A stretch of 64,000 nt of DNA, from assembly GCF_028023875.1 (NCBI RefSeq), contig NZ_JAQIPB010000001.1:558001-622000 (forward strand), read 5' to 3'. This DNA is from Xenophilus arseniciresistens. GTDB lineage: Bacteria; Pseudomonadota; Gammaproteobacteria; Burkholderiales; Burkholderiaceae_C. The notes beneath the pieces were generated by a model that was not told the DNA's origin, ran no database searches, and saw nothing but the letters and a program-made list of their open reading frames with translations. A program made the translations under genes and the position numbers. Shown piece after piece: positions 45,693-54,994 of this stretch; the first letter of the stretch is position 1; every line of letters starts with the position of its first letter.

Positions 45693-46847
45693 TCAGCGCA
45701 GCAGCGACATCACGGTCTGCGGCAGCTGGTTGGCCTGGGCCACCATGGCCGTGCCGGCCTGCTGCAGGATCTGGGCGCGCGACAGGTTGGCGGTTTCGGC
45801 CGCGAAGTCGGCGTCCTGGATGCGGCTGCGCGAAGCCGTGAGGTTCTCGGCCGTGGTGGCCAGGTTGGAGACCACCGACTCGAAGCGGTTCTGGATGGCA
45901 CCGAGGTCGGCGCGGGCGCCGTTGATGGACTTCAGCGCGGCGTCCATGGCCAGCATGGCGTTGTCGGCACCTTCGACCGAGGAGATGTCGACGTCGGCGA
46001 TGCCGGTCTGGTCCGTGCCGTCCACTTCGGTGGCGGTGAGCGTCACCGCGCCCACGTTGGTGCCGGCGGCCACGGTCAGCGGACCGGCGGCATCGGCACC
46101 CACCGAGGTGAGCACGCCCGCGCTGATCGTCACGCCGGCCAGTGCTTCGGCGTTCGCCGTCTTGGCGGCGTTGAAGGCGGCGTCGACGTCCGTCAGCGCG
46201 CCCGCTGCATCGCGGCCCACTTCGGCGGCCACGTTGATGGTCACGCCATTGACGGTGAAGCTGGCCGCATCGGCGGCAGTGCCCAGCGTCAGCGCCGAGG
46301 ATTCGTAGTCGGTCGTGCCCACCGAGGTCCACTCGCCCAGGCTGTCGGTCGAGGCGTTGGCGATCGACGCGATGTTGATGGTTTCGCCCTGGTTGGCGCC
46401 CACCTGGAAGGACTGGGCGCTGAAGCTGCCGTCCAGCAGCTTGGTGCCGTTGAAGGAAGTGGTCTTGGCCACGCGGTCGATTTCGCTGACCAGCTGCGTC
46501 ACTTCCTTTTGCAGGGCGGCGCGGTCGTCGGCGGAGTTGGTGGCGTTGCGCGACTGCACGGCCAGCTCACGGATGCGCTGCAGGTTGTTGCCGATGGTGC
46601 TCAGCGCGCCTTCGGCCGTCTGGGCCAGCGAGATGCCGTCGTTGGCATTGCGGCCGGCCTGGTTCAGGCCCTTGATCTGGGCCGTCATGCGCTCGGAGAT
46701 GGCGAGGCCGGCGGCGTCGTCCTTGGCGCTGTTGATGCGCAGGCCCGAGGACAGGCGCTGCATGGACGTGGCCAGAGAGTTCTGGCTGCCCGACAGTTGA
46801 CGCTGTGCGTTGAGCGAGCTGATGTTGGTGTTGATGATCGAGGCCAT
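45693..46847 (-). CDS. fliC: Flagellin FliC
   Basis: The 384-residue flagellin has highly conserved ends. The N-terminal D0/D1 reads MASIINTNISSLNAQRQL, followed by LSSGLRINSAKDDAAGLAISERM. The C-terminal D1/D0 has SRSRIQDADFAAETANLSRAQILQQAGTAMVAQANQ. The central D2 part (about 170-290) is Ala/Thr/Val rich and variable. No Cys is present. The protein is short compared with enteric flagellins, so there is probably no D3 domain. A sigma-28 promoter candidate and a leader hairpin (GTCCG at 46893-46897 with CGGAC at 46923-46927) lie upstream. Confidence 0.97.
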   Translation of the reverse strand: MASIINTNISSLNAQRQLSGSQNSLATSMQRLSSGLRINSAKDDAAGLAISERMTAQIKGLNQAGRNANDGISLAQTAEGALSTIGNNLQRIRELAVQSRNATNSADDRAALQKEVTQLVSEIDRVAKTTSFNGTKLLDGSFSAQSFQVGANQGETINIASIANASTDSLGEWTSVGTTDYESSALTLGTAADAASFTVNGVTINVAAEVGRDAAGALTDVDAAFNAAKTANAEALAGVTISAGVLTSVGADAAGPLTVAAGTNVGAVTLTATEVDGTDQTGIADVDISSVEGADNAMLAMDAALKSINGARADLGAIQNRFESVVSNLATTAENLTASRSRIQDADFAAETANLSRAQILQQAGTAMVAQANQLPQTVMSLLR

Positions 46848-47380
46848 GCTGAACTCCTAGAGAAGAGACTTGTTCCGGCATTGCTGCCATATGTCCGCCA
46901 GTGGGGACACTGGCTTGCCAGACGGACCCGGTCGGGGCCGTTGAGTGGTTTTCGGGCTCTGCGGCGCTCTTCTTTAGCGCTTTATTTTTTTACGGCGCCC
47001 TAAAGATTTCCGGCCCGGTGAAGACAAGGGGTCGCAAGTCAAGCGCTTCCGCGCAAGTTACTTCCAGCAACATTTGCAACGCCCATGACTCCCAGCGAAG
47101 CCCGGGAAACATTTGTTGGCAATGTGAGACGCGGCCCTGTCAGGCGCTTTGCGGCCCCGTGTAGAACCTTCGAATCCGCTCCCACCCGCCGTTTCTGAAG
47201 TTTTTGTAAGAAAAACATCCTCATTCAACTGATCCTGAGTACTTGCTCTGTAGGTAATATTCCTGCAACTGCGTAAGGGAGCCGGACATCCATCACGGAA
47301 AATTTCCTATTAAAGTTCCCGTAACCAAATTACACAATCATTCCAAGCCAGGACACAAAGTCCTACGGGATGTAACAGAA
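46848..47380. other. 533-base AT-rich control region between fliC and flhDC
   Basis: No gene is visible here, and the base composition is clearly lower in G+C than on both sides. The left part holds the fliC leader and promoter. The right part must hold the flhDC promoter and leader. An imperfect hairpin with 5-base arms, ACATT and AATGT, occurs near 47110. A TAATAT at 47255-47260 is a possible -10, but I see no convincing -35. Start sites and regulator sites cannot be assigned safely. Confidence 0.6.
46949..46976 (-). promoter_or_regulatory. Putative sigma-28 promoter of fliC
   Basis: Minus-strand TAAAGAAG-N11-GCCCGAAA shares the TAAAG of the well matched flgM promoter and resembles its GCCGAAAA -10 element, with standard spacing. 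The start would lie about 95-100 bases before the fliC ATG. An overlapping alternative, TAAAGCGC-N11-GCCGCAGA, sits 8 bases upstream. Five of eight positions match in each half of the chosen site. Confidence 0.45.
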
Positions 47381-47713
47381 ATGACGAGCGAACAGATCCT
47401 CAACGAAGTCCGGGAAGCCAATCTCACCTACCTGATGCTGGCCCAGACGCTGATCCGGGCCGACAAGGCGCAGGCCCTGTTCCGCCTGGGCATCTCCGAG
47501 GATTCCGCCGATCTGATCGCGACGCTGTCGCCGGCCCAGGTCATGAAGCTGGCCTCGGGCAACATGCTGCTGTGCCGCTTCCGCGCCGACGACGACATGG
47601 TCTGGAGCCTGCTGACCAACCACAACGTGCCGGGCCGCACCGCCAACGAGGCGACGGCGCGCCTGCACGCCAACATCGTGATGTCCAGCCGCTTCGCGGA
47701 AACCTCGTCCTGA
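47381..47713 (+). CDS. flhD: Flagellar master regulator subunit FlhD
   Basis: The 110-residue FlhD works as FlhD4C2 to activate class II flagellar promoters. The protein has the FlhD line LTYLMLAQTLIRADKAQALFRLGISEDSADLIATLSPAQVMKLASGNMLLCRFR, and Cys65 corresponds to the disulfide cysteine of enteric FlhD. It starts ATG at 47381 with only a weak ribosome site and is followed by flhC after 22 bases. Presence of flhDC places the flagellar system in the betaproteobacterial/enteric hierarchy. Confidence 0.96.
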   Translation: MTSEQILNEVREANLTYLMLAQTLIRADKAQALFRLGISEDSADLIATLSPAQVMKLASGNMLLCRFRADDDMVWSLLTNHNVPGRTANEATARLHANIVMSSRFAETSS

Positions 47714-47735
47714 GCAGCGGACTCCAGAGGCACCC

Positions 47736-48275
47736 ATGGCCGGCACCAAGAGCATCCTCCACGAATCCAGACAGATCGAGCGGGCCGTGAGCCTGATCGG
47801 CATGGGCGCACGCCTGCAGGTGCTGGAAAGCGAAACCGAGCTGTCCTACGAGCGGCTGCTTCGCCTGTACAAGGAAGTGGCGGGCCGTTCGCCCTCCAAG
47901 GGCCAGCTGCCCTTCTCGACCGACTGGTTCCTGACCTGGCAGCCCAACATCCATGCCTCGCTGTTCCAGAACATCCACACGCACCTGTCCAAGAACAGCC
48001 CGCTGGAGCCGGTGGACCTGCTGATCAAGGCCTACCAGCTCTATGCCGAGCAGATGACGTCCTGCAGCCTGGAGCCGCTGCTGTCGATCACGCGCGCCTG
48101 GCGCCTGGTGCGCTTCGTCGAGAACGACATGCTGCACATGACGCGCTGCACGCGCTGCGGCGGGCACTTCGTGACCGAGCCCTATCCCAACGCACGCAGC
48201 TTCGTGTGCGGCCTGTGCGAGCCGCCGGCGCGCGCCGGCAAGGGCTCGGGTGCGGGCGGCATCCAGCTGCAATGA
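47736..48275 (+). CDS. flhC: Flagellar master regulator subunit FlhC
   Basis: The 179-residue FlhC has the zinc cluster Cys138, Cys141, Cys158 and Cys161 (RCTRCGGHF then FVCGLCEPP), matching FlhC family numbering. The DNA-binding and FlhD-binding helices lie before it. A terminator follows 37 bases after the stop, so motAB is probably transcribed separately. Confidence 0.97.
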   Translation: MAGTKSILHESRQIERAVSLIGMGARLQVLESETELSYERLLRLYKEVAGRSPSKGQLPFSTDWFLTWQPNIHASLFQNIHTHLSKNSPLEPVDLLIKAYQLYAEQMTSCSLEPLLSITRAWRLVRFVENDMLHMTRCTRCGGHFVTEPYPNARSFVCGLCEPPARAGKGSGAGGIQLQ

Positions 48276-48312
48276 GCAAGGGCATGCGCCAGCACGCCAT
48301 GAAGCCTTGAAC

Positions 48313-48336
48313 AGGGCCCCTGCCGGGGCCCTTTTT
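48313..48336 (+). terminator. Intrinsic terminator after flhC
   Basis: An 8-bp stem (AGGGCCCC with GGGGCCCT, loop TGCC) is followed by TTTTT. It separates flhDC from motAB. Confidence 0.9.
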
Positions 48337-48399
48337 CATGGATCGCATCGGCCCCGCGCGTTGCCCAATAGCGTCTGTCGTTCCACGCACATCCTTCCC

Positions 48400-49257
48400 A
48401 TGTTTGTCGTCATTGGTTATCTGGTCGCGATGGGCTGCATCTTCGGCGGCTACATGATCCACGGCGGCAACATCGCCGTGGTGCTGCACGCGCTGCCCAT
48501 CGAGATGATGGTGATCGGCGGTGGCGCCCTGGGCGCCTTCATCGTGAACAACCAGCCCAAGGTGCTCAAGGCCACGCTGAAGATGCTGCCCAAGGCCTTT
48601 CAGGGTTCCAAGTACACCAAGGCCCGCTACATGGAGCTGATGGCCCTGCTCTACGACATCCTGCAGAAGGCGCGCAAGGACGGCCTGATGTCCATCGAGA
48701 AGGACGTGGAAGCGCCGCAGGACTCGCCCATCTTCCAGGCCTACCCCACCGTGGGCCGTGACCATCACGTGGTGGAGTTCACCACCGACTACCTGCGCAT
48801 GATGGTGTCGGGCAACCTCAATTCGCACGAGATCGAAGCGCTGATGGACAGCGAGATCGAGACCCACCACCAGGAGTCGCACGCGCCCGTGGCCGCCATC
48901 GCGCGGCTGGCCGGCGGCCTGCCGGCCTTCGGCATCGTGGCGGCCGTGCTGGGCGTGGTCAACACCATGGGTTCGGTAGGCCAGCCGCCCGCCGTGCTGG
49001 GCGCCATGATCGGCTCGGCGCTGGTGGGCACCTTCCTGGGCATCCTGCTGGCCTACGGCGTGGTGGAGCCGCTGGGCGGCCTGCTGGAGCAGAAGTGCGA
49101 GGACGGCACCAAGGAACTGCAATGCATCAAGACCACGCTGCTGGCCAGCATGCAGGGCTACAACCCCACCACGGCCATCGAGTTCGGCCGCAAGGTGCTG
49201 TTCTCCACCGAGCGGCCCACCTTCAGCGAGCTTGAAAGCCACGTCAAGAAGAAGTGA
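48400..49257 (+). CDS. motA: Flagellar stator protein MotA
   Basis: The 285-residue MotA has four membrane segments (about 1-24, 30-50, 166-190, 200-222). The cytoplasmic loop has the charged torque region (RYMELMALLYDILQKARKDGL). The conserved PAFGIVAAVLGVVNTMG lies in the third helix region. It forms the H+-driven stator with MotB. The open frame reaches back into the flhC region, but ATG 48400 gives the family start MFVVIGYLVA. motB follows after 60 bases. Confidence 0.96.
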   Translation: MFVVIGYLVAMGCIFGGYMIHGGNIAVVLHALPIEMMVIGGGALGAFIVNNQPKVLKATLKMLPKAFQGSKYTKARYMELMALLYDILQKARKDGLMSIEKDVEAPQDSPIFQAYPTVGRDHHVVEFTTDYLRMMVSGNLNSHEIEALMDSEIETHHQESHAPVAAIARLAGGLPAFGIVAAVLGVVNTMGSVGQPPAVLGAMIGSALVGTFLGILLAYGVVEPLGGLLEQKCEDGTKELQCIKTTLLASMQGYNPTTAIEFGRKVLFSTERPTFSELESHVKKK

Positions 49258-49317
49258 GGCGGCGCCGCACCGCCACGCCGCTTCTGTTCTGACTGACTGA
49301 CCGACCGGAGACCCGCC

Positions 49318-50259
49318 ATGGCCGCAGCACCGGGCGCCAAGAAGCTACAGCCCATCATCGTCAAGCGCGTCAAGAAGGTGAGCCACGGCCACCATGGCGG
49401 CGCCTGGAAGATCGCCTATGCCGACTTCGTGACGGCCATGATGGCCTTCTTCCTGCTCATGTGGCTGCTGGGCTCCACGGCCAAGGGCGACCTGCAGGGC
49501 ATCGCCTCGTACTTCAACTCGCCGCTGAAGGTGGAGATGAGCGGCGGCCCCGGCTCGGGCAGCAGCAGCTCCATCGTGCCCGGCGGCGGCCAGGACCTCA
49601 CGCGCGAGAACGGCCAGATCCGCAAGTCCGACGGCAGCCTGCAGGACCCCACGCGCTCGAACAAGGACGCCCACACGCTGCGCGAACAGGCGCGCCAGCA
49701 GGACATGCGGCGCCTGGCCTCGCTGCGCGAGAAGATCGAGAAGCTGATCGAGGGCAACCCGCGCCTGAAGGAATTCCGCTCGCAGATCAAGCTGCAGGTC
49801 ACGCCCGAGGGCCTGGAGGTGCAGATCGTGGACGAGCAGCACCGCCCCATGTTCGACAGCGGCAGCGCGCTGGTCAAACCCTACATGCGCGACATCCTGC
49901 GCGAGATCGGCAGCGCGCTCAACGGCATCGAGAACCGCGTCACCCTGGCCGGCCACACCGACGCCGCGCCCTATGGCAACGGCGACCGCGGCTATGGCAA
50001 CTGGGAGCTGTCGGCCGACCGGGCCAATGCCTCGCGCCGCGAGCTGGTGACCGCCGGCATGGCCGACGACAAGCTGCTGCGCGTGCTGGGGCTGGCCGCC
50101 AGCGACCTGTTCGACAAGGACAACCCGCTGGCCGCCACCAACCGGCGCATCAGCATCACCGTGCTCACGCGCGAAGCCGAGGCCCGCATGTTCGACAACC
50201 GCCGCATGGACGGGCATGACGCCGTGAAGGCCATCACCGAGCAGATCGCTGCACGCTGA
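49318..50259 (+). CDS. motB: Flagellar stator protein MotB
   Basis: The 313-residue MotB has one membrane helix (about 33-53) with the proton-carrying Asp36 in YADFVTAMMAFF. A long Ser/Gly linker and an OmpA-like peptidoglycan-binding domain follow (FDSGSALVKPYMRDILREIG, VTLAGHTDAAPYG, NWELSADRANASRREL). The N-terminal region is Lys/His rich. Chemotaxis genes, which follow motAB in many relatives, are absent here; flhB is next. Confidence 0.96.
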   Translation: MAAAPGAKKLQPIIVKRVKKVSHGHHGGAWKIAYADFVTAMMAFFLLMWLLGSTAKGDLQGIASYFNSPLKVEMSGGPGSGSSSSIVPGGGQDLTRENGQIRKSDGSLQDPTRSNKDAHTLREQARQQDMRRLASLREKIEKLIEGNPRLKEFRSQIKLQVTPEGLEVQIVDEQHRPMFDSGSALVKPYMRDILREIGSALNGIENRVTLAGHTDAAPYGNGDRGYGNWELSADRANASRRELVTAGMADDKLLRVLGLAASDLFDKDNPLAATNRRISITVLTREAEARMFDNRRMDGHDAVKAITEQIAAR

Positions 50260-50298
50260 GCGCCGCGCCCGACGCGCCCCACCCTTCCCACCCGCCCC

Positions 50299-51456
50299 AT
50301 GGAATCCAGCAGTCAGGACAAGCAGCTTCCCGCCACGCAGCGCAAGCTGGACCAGGCCCGCAAGGAAGGCCAGGTGGCGCGCTCGCGCGACCTGTCGCAT
50401 CTGGCGGTGGTGGGCACGGGCGCGGTGGCGCTGCTGCTGCTCGCGCCCACGGCCTTCGAGCAGACGCGCCGCGCCCTGGCCGCGGCACTGCGCTTCAACG
50501 CGCATGCGCTGGCTTCGCCTGAAACCATGGTCGAGCGCCTGTCGCAGCTGGCCGGCCTGGGCCTGCTGCTGTGCGTGGTGTTCGGCGGCATCGTGGTGCT
50601 GGCGGCCGTGTTCAGTGCGGTGGCGGCCGGTGGCTGGGTGCTCACGACGCAGCCGCTGGTGCCCAGGCTGTCCAAGCTCAACCCGCTCAACGGCCTGAGC
50701 AAGCTGTTCAGCAAACAGCAGTTGGCCACCGTGGCCAAGCTGGTGTTCATGTCGGCCTTGCTGGCCGCCGTGGGCTGGTTCTTCGTCAAGGGCAGCATCC
50801 ATGAGCTGGTGCGCCTGGTGCTGCAGCCTTCGGCCGCCTCGCTCGCCATGGTGGGCGACTGGCTGGTCTCGGGCCTGGGGCTGTGCCTCCTGATCCTGCT
50901 GATTGCCGCGCTGGTGGACGTGCCGCTGCAAGGCCATTTCCACCGCAGCCGGCTGCGCATGTCGCACCAGGAAGTCAAGCAGGAGCACAAGGAGTCCGAC
51001 GGCAACCCGCACATCAAGGGCCGCCTGCGCGTGGCCGCGCGCGAGATCGCGCAGCGCGCCAGCATCACCGCCGTGCCCAAGGCCGACTTCATCCTGATGA
51101 ACCCGACCCACTACGCCGTGGCGCTGCGCTACGACGACGCCACCATGAACGCTCCGCATGCCATCTCCAAGGGCGCCGACCTGCTGGCCATGAGGATCCG
51201 CGAGATCGCCACCGAGCACCGCATCCCGGTGGTGCAGGCGCCCATGCTGGCGCGCGCGCTGTTCGCGCATGCCGAGCTGGACCAGCCCATCCCCGCCTCG
51301 CTCTACACCGCGGTGGCGCAGGTGATGGCCTATGTGTACCGGCTCAAGGCCTCGCTGCGCGGCGAAGGCCCCACGCCGCTGGAGCTGCCGCAGCCGCATG
51401 TGCCGCCCGAGCTCGATCCGCACCACCACCCGGCCAAGAAAGGCCAACCCGCATGA
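50299..51456 (+). CDS. flhB: Flagellar export apparatus protein FlhB
   Basis: This 385-residue export switch protein has four membrane segments in residues 35-205. The cytoplasmic autocleaving domain contains the NPTH motif at 268-271 (cleavage between Asn and Pro), followed by YAVALRYDD and a C-terminal His/Pro-rich tail (HHHPAKKGQPA). It switches substrate class together with FliK. It overlaps flhA as ATGA (51453-51456). Confidence 0.97.
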   Translation: MESSSQDKQLPATQRKLDQARKEGQVARSRDLSHLAVVGTGAVALLLLAPTAFEQTRRALAAALRFNAHALASPETMVERLSQLAGLGLLLCVVFGGIVVLAAVFSAVAAGGWVLTTQPLVPRLSKLNPLNGLSKLFSKQQLATVAKLVFMSALLAAVGWFFVKGSIHELVRLVLQPSAASLAMVGDWLVSGLGLCLLILLIAALVDVPLQGHFHRSRLRMSHQEVKQEHKESDGNPHIKGRLRVAAREIAQRASITAVPKADFILMNPTHYAVALRYDDATMNAPHAISKGADLLAMRIREIATEHRIPVVQAPMLARALFAHAELDQPIPASLYTAVAQVMAYVYRLKASLRGEGPTPLELPQPHVPPELDPHHHPAKKGQPA

Positions 51457-53525
51457 ACGCGCAGAACATCCAGGGCTGGCTGGGCGCGCATGGCGCCAGG
51501 GTGCGGCGCGCCGCGGCGCCGCTGCTGGTGGTGGCCATCCTCGCGCTCATGGTGCTGCCCATTCCCGCGTGGCTGCTCGATGGCTTCTTCACGCTCAACA
51601 TCGCGGTGGCGCTGATGGTGATGATGGTGGCGGCCTACATGGTGCGGCCGCTGGACTTCGCGGCCTTCCCCGCCGTGCTGCTGCTGGCCACGCTGATGCG
51701 ACTGTCGCTGAACGTGGCCTCCACCCGCATCGTGCTGCTGGAAGGCCACACCGGCCCGGGCGCGGCCGGCGCGGTGATCGAGGCTTTTGGCCACTTCCTG
51801 ATCGGCGGCAACTTCGCGGTGGGCCTGATCGTTTTTGCAATCCTGGTGGTCATCAACTTCATCGTGGTCACCAAGGGCGCCGAGCGCATCGCCGAGGTCT
51901 CGGCCCGCTTCACGCTGGACGCGATGCCCGGCAAGCAGATGGCCGTGGACGCCGACCTCAATGCCGGCGTGATCGACGAGAAGGAAGCGCGCAAGCGCCG
52001 CGCCGAGGTGGCCGAGGAAGCCAACTTCTTCGGCGCCATGGACGGTGCGTCGAAGTTCGTGCGCGGCGACGCCATCGCCGGCATTTTGATCCTGCTGATC
52101 ACCATCGTGGGCGGCTTCGCGGTGGGCGTGCTGCAGCATGGCATGTCGGCCGGCAAGGCGGCCGACACCTACATCCTGCTGGCCGTGGGCGATGCGCTGG
52201 TGGCGCAGATCCCGGGGCTGCTGATCTCGGTGGCCGCGGCCATGGTGATCTCGCGCGTGGGCAAGGAAGACGACGTGGGCCAGCAGATCGTGCAGCAGCT
52301 GCTGACCTCGCCGCGCGTGCTGGGCCTGACGGCCGGCATCCTGGGCCTGCTGGGTGTGATCCCGGGCATGCCCAACACGGTGTTCCTGCTGGCCGCGGCC
52401 CTGCTGGGCTATGGCGCCTGGGCCCTGTCGCGGCGCAAGCCGCAGCAGGCGCTGGCGCAGGAGCAGCCGCCCGCGCCCGATGCCGACGCCACCTGGGACG
52501 ACCTGCAGCCCGTGGCCCCGCTGGGCCTGGAGCTGGGCTACCGCCTGATCGCGCTGGTGGACAAGAACCGCCAGGGCGACCTGCTCACGCGCATCAAGGG
52601 CGTGCGCCGCAAGTTCGCGCAGGAAGTCGGCTTCCTGCCGCCGGCCGTGCATGTGCGCGACAACCTCGAGCTCAAGCCCAGCGCCTACCGAGTGACCCTG
52701 CGCGGCGTGGCCATTGCCGATGGCGAATCCTTCCCCGGCATGTTCCTGGCCATCAACCCGGGCGGCCTGTCCACCCCGCTGATCGGCACGCCCACCACCG
52801 ACCCGGCCTTCGGCCTGCCCGCGCACTGGATCGAGGAGCGCCAGCGCGAAAACGCGCAATTGGCCGGCTTTACGGTCGTTGATTCGGAAACCGTGATGGC
52901 GACCCATCTGTCACATTTGATGCACACGCAGGCTGCGCGTCTGCTCAGCCGCACCGAAACCCAACAACTGGTCGAACACGTGAACAAGCTCGCGCCGAAG
53001 CTGATCGAGGAGGTGGTGCCCAAGATGGTGTCGGTGGCCGCCTTCCAGAAGGTGCTGCAGCTGCTGCTGGAAGAGTCGGTCCACATCCGCGACATCCGCA
53101 CCATCGTCGAGACGCTGGCCGAGCACGCGGCCGTGACCACCGACCCGGCGGAGCTGGCGCGGCGCGTGCGCGTGGCGCTCGCACCGGCCATCGTCCAGCA
53201 GATCTACGGCCCGGCGCGCGAGCTGGACGTGATCGCCATCGAACCGGCCTTCGAGCGCCTGCTGATGCAGGCCCTGGCCAACGCGCAGGCCCCGGCCCTG
53301 GACCCGGGCGTGGCCGACATGTTCACCCGCAGCGCCGCCGAAGTGGCCGAGCGCCAGGAAGAGCAGGGCGTGCCCGCCTGCCTGCTGGTGCCCGACGCCA
53401 TCCGCGGCGCGATCTCGCGCCTGGTGCGCCGCAGCGCCCCGCGCCTGCAGGTGCTGGCGCACAGCGAGATCCCTGAAACCCACACCATCCGCATCGGGCC
53501 CATCCTCCGGGGCGCAGCCGCATGA
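51453..53525 (+). CDS. flhA: Flagellar export apparatus protein FlhA
   Basis: The 690-residue export gate protein has an N-terminal membrane half with about eight helices, including the FHIPEP-type region VRPLDFAAFPAVLLLATLMRLSLNVASTR and DAMPGKQMAVDADLNAGVIDEKEARKRR. The C-terminal cytoplasmic docking platform has LGYRLIALVD and RDLRTIVETLAEHA-like blocks. It forms the nonameric ring that receives chaperone-substrate complexes. Start and stop both overlap neighbours by ATGA. Confidence 0.97.
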   Translation: MNAQNIQGWLGAHGARVRRAAAPLLVVAILALMVLPIPAWLLDGFFTLNIAVALMVMMVAAYMVRPLDFAAFPAVLLLATLMRLSLNVASTRIVLLEGHTGPGAAGAVIEAFGHFLIGGNFAVGLIVFAILVVINFIVVTKGAERIAEVSARFTLDAMPGKQMAVDADLNAGVIDEKEARKRRAEVAEEANFFGAMDGASKFVRGDAIAGILILLITIVGGFAVGVLQHGMSAGKAADTYILLAVGDALVAQIPGLLISVAAAMVISRVGKEDDVGQQIVQQLLTSPRVLGLTAGILGLLGVIPGMPNTVFLLAAALLGYGAWALSRRKPQQALAQEQPPAPDADATWDDLQPVAPLGLELGYRLIALVDKNRQGDLLTRIKGVRRKFAQEVGFLPPAVHVRDNLELKPSAYRVTLRGVAIADGESFPGMFLAINPGGLSTPLIGTPTTDPAFGLPAHWIEERQRENAQLAGFTVVDSETVMATHLSHLMHTQAARLLSRTETQQLVEHVNKLAPKLIEEVVPKMVSVAAFQKVLQLLLEESVHIRDIRTIVETLAEHAAVTTDPAELARRVRVALAPAIVQQIYGPARELDVIAIEPAFERLLMQALANAQAPALDPGVADMFTRSAAEVAERQEEQGVPACLLVPDAIRGAISRLVRRSAPRLQVLAHSEIPETHTIRIGPILRGAAA

Positions 53526-54973
53526 ACATCCAACGCTTCCAAGCACCCACCGCCCGTGAGGCACTGGCCCTGGCCCGTCTCGCGTTCGGCGACGGCGCAC
53601 TGATCCTGGCCAACCGGCAGTTGCCTTCTGGCGATGTCGAGGTGACGGCCACTTCCGAGGAAGCGCTGGGCCAGCTCGAAAGCCATGGCGCAAGCGCCCC
53701 GGCGCCCGCGCCGCGCGCGGCTGCACCCCGGCCATCGGCACCGGTCGCCGCCATGCCCGCGCCCGCGGCGGAAAGCACGGTCGGTGCCGACACCGAGCAG
53801 CTCGCGATGAGCACGCTGTCCTTCCAGGACTACGTGCGCGAGCGCATGGCCCGGCGCCAGCAGGCCGAGCAGGAGCAGGTCGCCCCGCCCTTGCGTGCCG
53901 CGCCGGTGCTGCCGCCGCAGCCCGCGGCCGCACCCGCCCTGCCGGTGGCCCCGGCCACCGCCCGTGTGGCCGAGATGCCCTGGCAGCCCGAGCCGCCCGC
54001 GCAGGTGGCGCAGCTGGAGCAGGTGGCGCCGCCCGCCGCGCCGATGCCGCAAATGGCCGAGGTGATGGCCGAGCTGCAGGCCATGAAGCAGCTGATGGAG
54101 GAACGCTTCACCACGCTGTCCTGGATGGGCCAGGCCCGCCAGGAACCCGTGCGCTCGACGCTGCTGCTCAAGCTGATCCGCGCGGGTTTTTCGCCCGCCC
54201 TCTCGCGCACCGTGCTCGAGCGCGTGAACACCGAGCTGTCGCCGGCCGAGTCGGTGCGCGACGTGATGGCCACGCTGGCGCGCATGCTGGCCGTGCCCGC
54301 CGGGCCAGGCATCGAAGAGACGGGCGGCATCTTCGCCTTCGTGGGCGCCACGGGCGTGGGCAAGACCACGGCCATCGCCAGGCTCGCCACCTTGTGTGCG
54401 CGTGCCCATGGCGCGCAGAGCGTGGGCCTGATCACCTTGGACACCCACCGCGCCGGCGCGCATGAACAGCTGCGCGCCTTCGGCCGTTCCATCAATGTGG
54501 TGGCGCATCTGGCGCATGACCGCGCAGCGCTGCTGGAGATGCTGGCGCTGTTTGCACGCAAGAAGCTGGTGCTGGTCGACACCAGCGGCGTGGCGCCGCG
54601 CGATGCGCGCCTGGCCGACCACCTGGCGATGATCGAGCTGCCGCAGCTGCAGCGCGTTCTGGTGCTCAACGCCGGCACGCATGGCGACACGCTGGACGAC
54701 ATGGCCGGCGCCTTCCGCGCGCGCCAGGCCGTGATCTCGAAGACCGACGAGGCCGTCAAGCTCGGCCCGGTGCTCGACACCGTGATCCGCCACCGGCTGG
54801 GCCTGCGCGGCGTGAGCTGCGGGCAGCGCGTGCCCGAGGACTGGCTGGCGCCCGACGCAGCCCAGCTGGTGCGCGACGCCATGCGCGCCATCGTGCGTTC
54901 CGCCTTCGAGCCGCGCAACAACGCCGACATGGATTTCTTCCTGTCCCCGTCCGAGTGCTCGATGGCCGAATGA
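53522..54973 (+). CDS. flhF: Flagellar SRP-like GTPase FlhF
   Basis: The 483-residue FlhF is an SRP-type GTPase that places the flagellum at the pole. An N-terminal B domain (1-55) and a long Pro/Ala/Gln linker are followed by NG domains with the P-loop GATGVGKTT at 275-283. The later motifs are LDTHRAGAHEQLRAFG, VLVDTSGVAPRD and SKTDEAVKLG. It overlaps flhA as ATGA. No flhG/FleN follows; fliA comes next after 21 bases. Confidence 0.95.
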   Translation: MNIQRFQAPTAREALALARLAFGDGALILANRQLPSGDVEVTATSEEALGQLESHGASAPAPAPRAAAPRPSAPVAAMPAPAAESTVGADTEQLAMSTLSFQDYVRERMARRQQAEQEQVAPPLRAAPVLPPQPAAAPALPVAPATARVAEMPWQPEPPAQVAQLEQVAPPAAPMPQMAEVMAELQAMKQLMEERFTTLSWMGQARQEPVRSTLLLKLIRAGFSPALSRTVLERVNTELSPAESVRDVMATLARMLAVPAGPGIEETGGIFAFVGATGVGKTTAIARLATLCARAHGAQSVGLITLDTHRAGAHEQLRAFGRSINVVAHLAHDRAALLEMLALFARKKLVLVDTSGVAPRDARLADHLAMIELPQLQRVLVLNAGTHGDTLDDMAGAFRARQAVISKTDEAVKLGPVLDTVIRHRLGLRGVSCGQRVPEDWLAPDAAQLVRDAMRAIVRSAFEPRNNADMDFFLSPSECSMAE

Positions 54974-54994
54974 AGCCGCATTGACGACGACGCC

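Noticed and set aside
46989-46996. GCCGTAAA on the minus strand before fliC as a sigma-28 -10
   Set aside because: The base stretch at the proper -35 distance is TTCCGGCC on the plus strand, with no resemblance to the consensus; the site at 46949-46976 is better.
47103-47142. TGTGA half-site as a CRP operator upstream of flhD
   Set aside because: The second half TCACA is missing at the right distance; only a weak half match is present.
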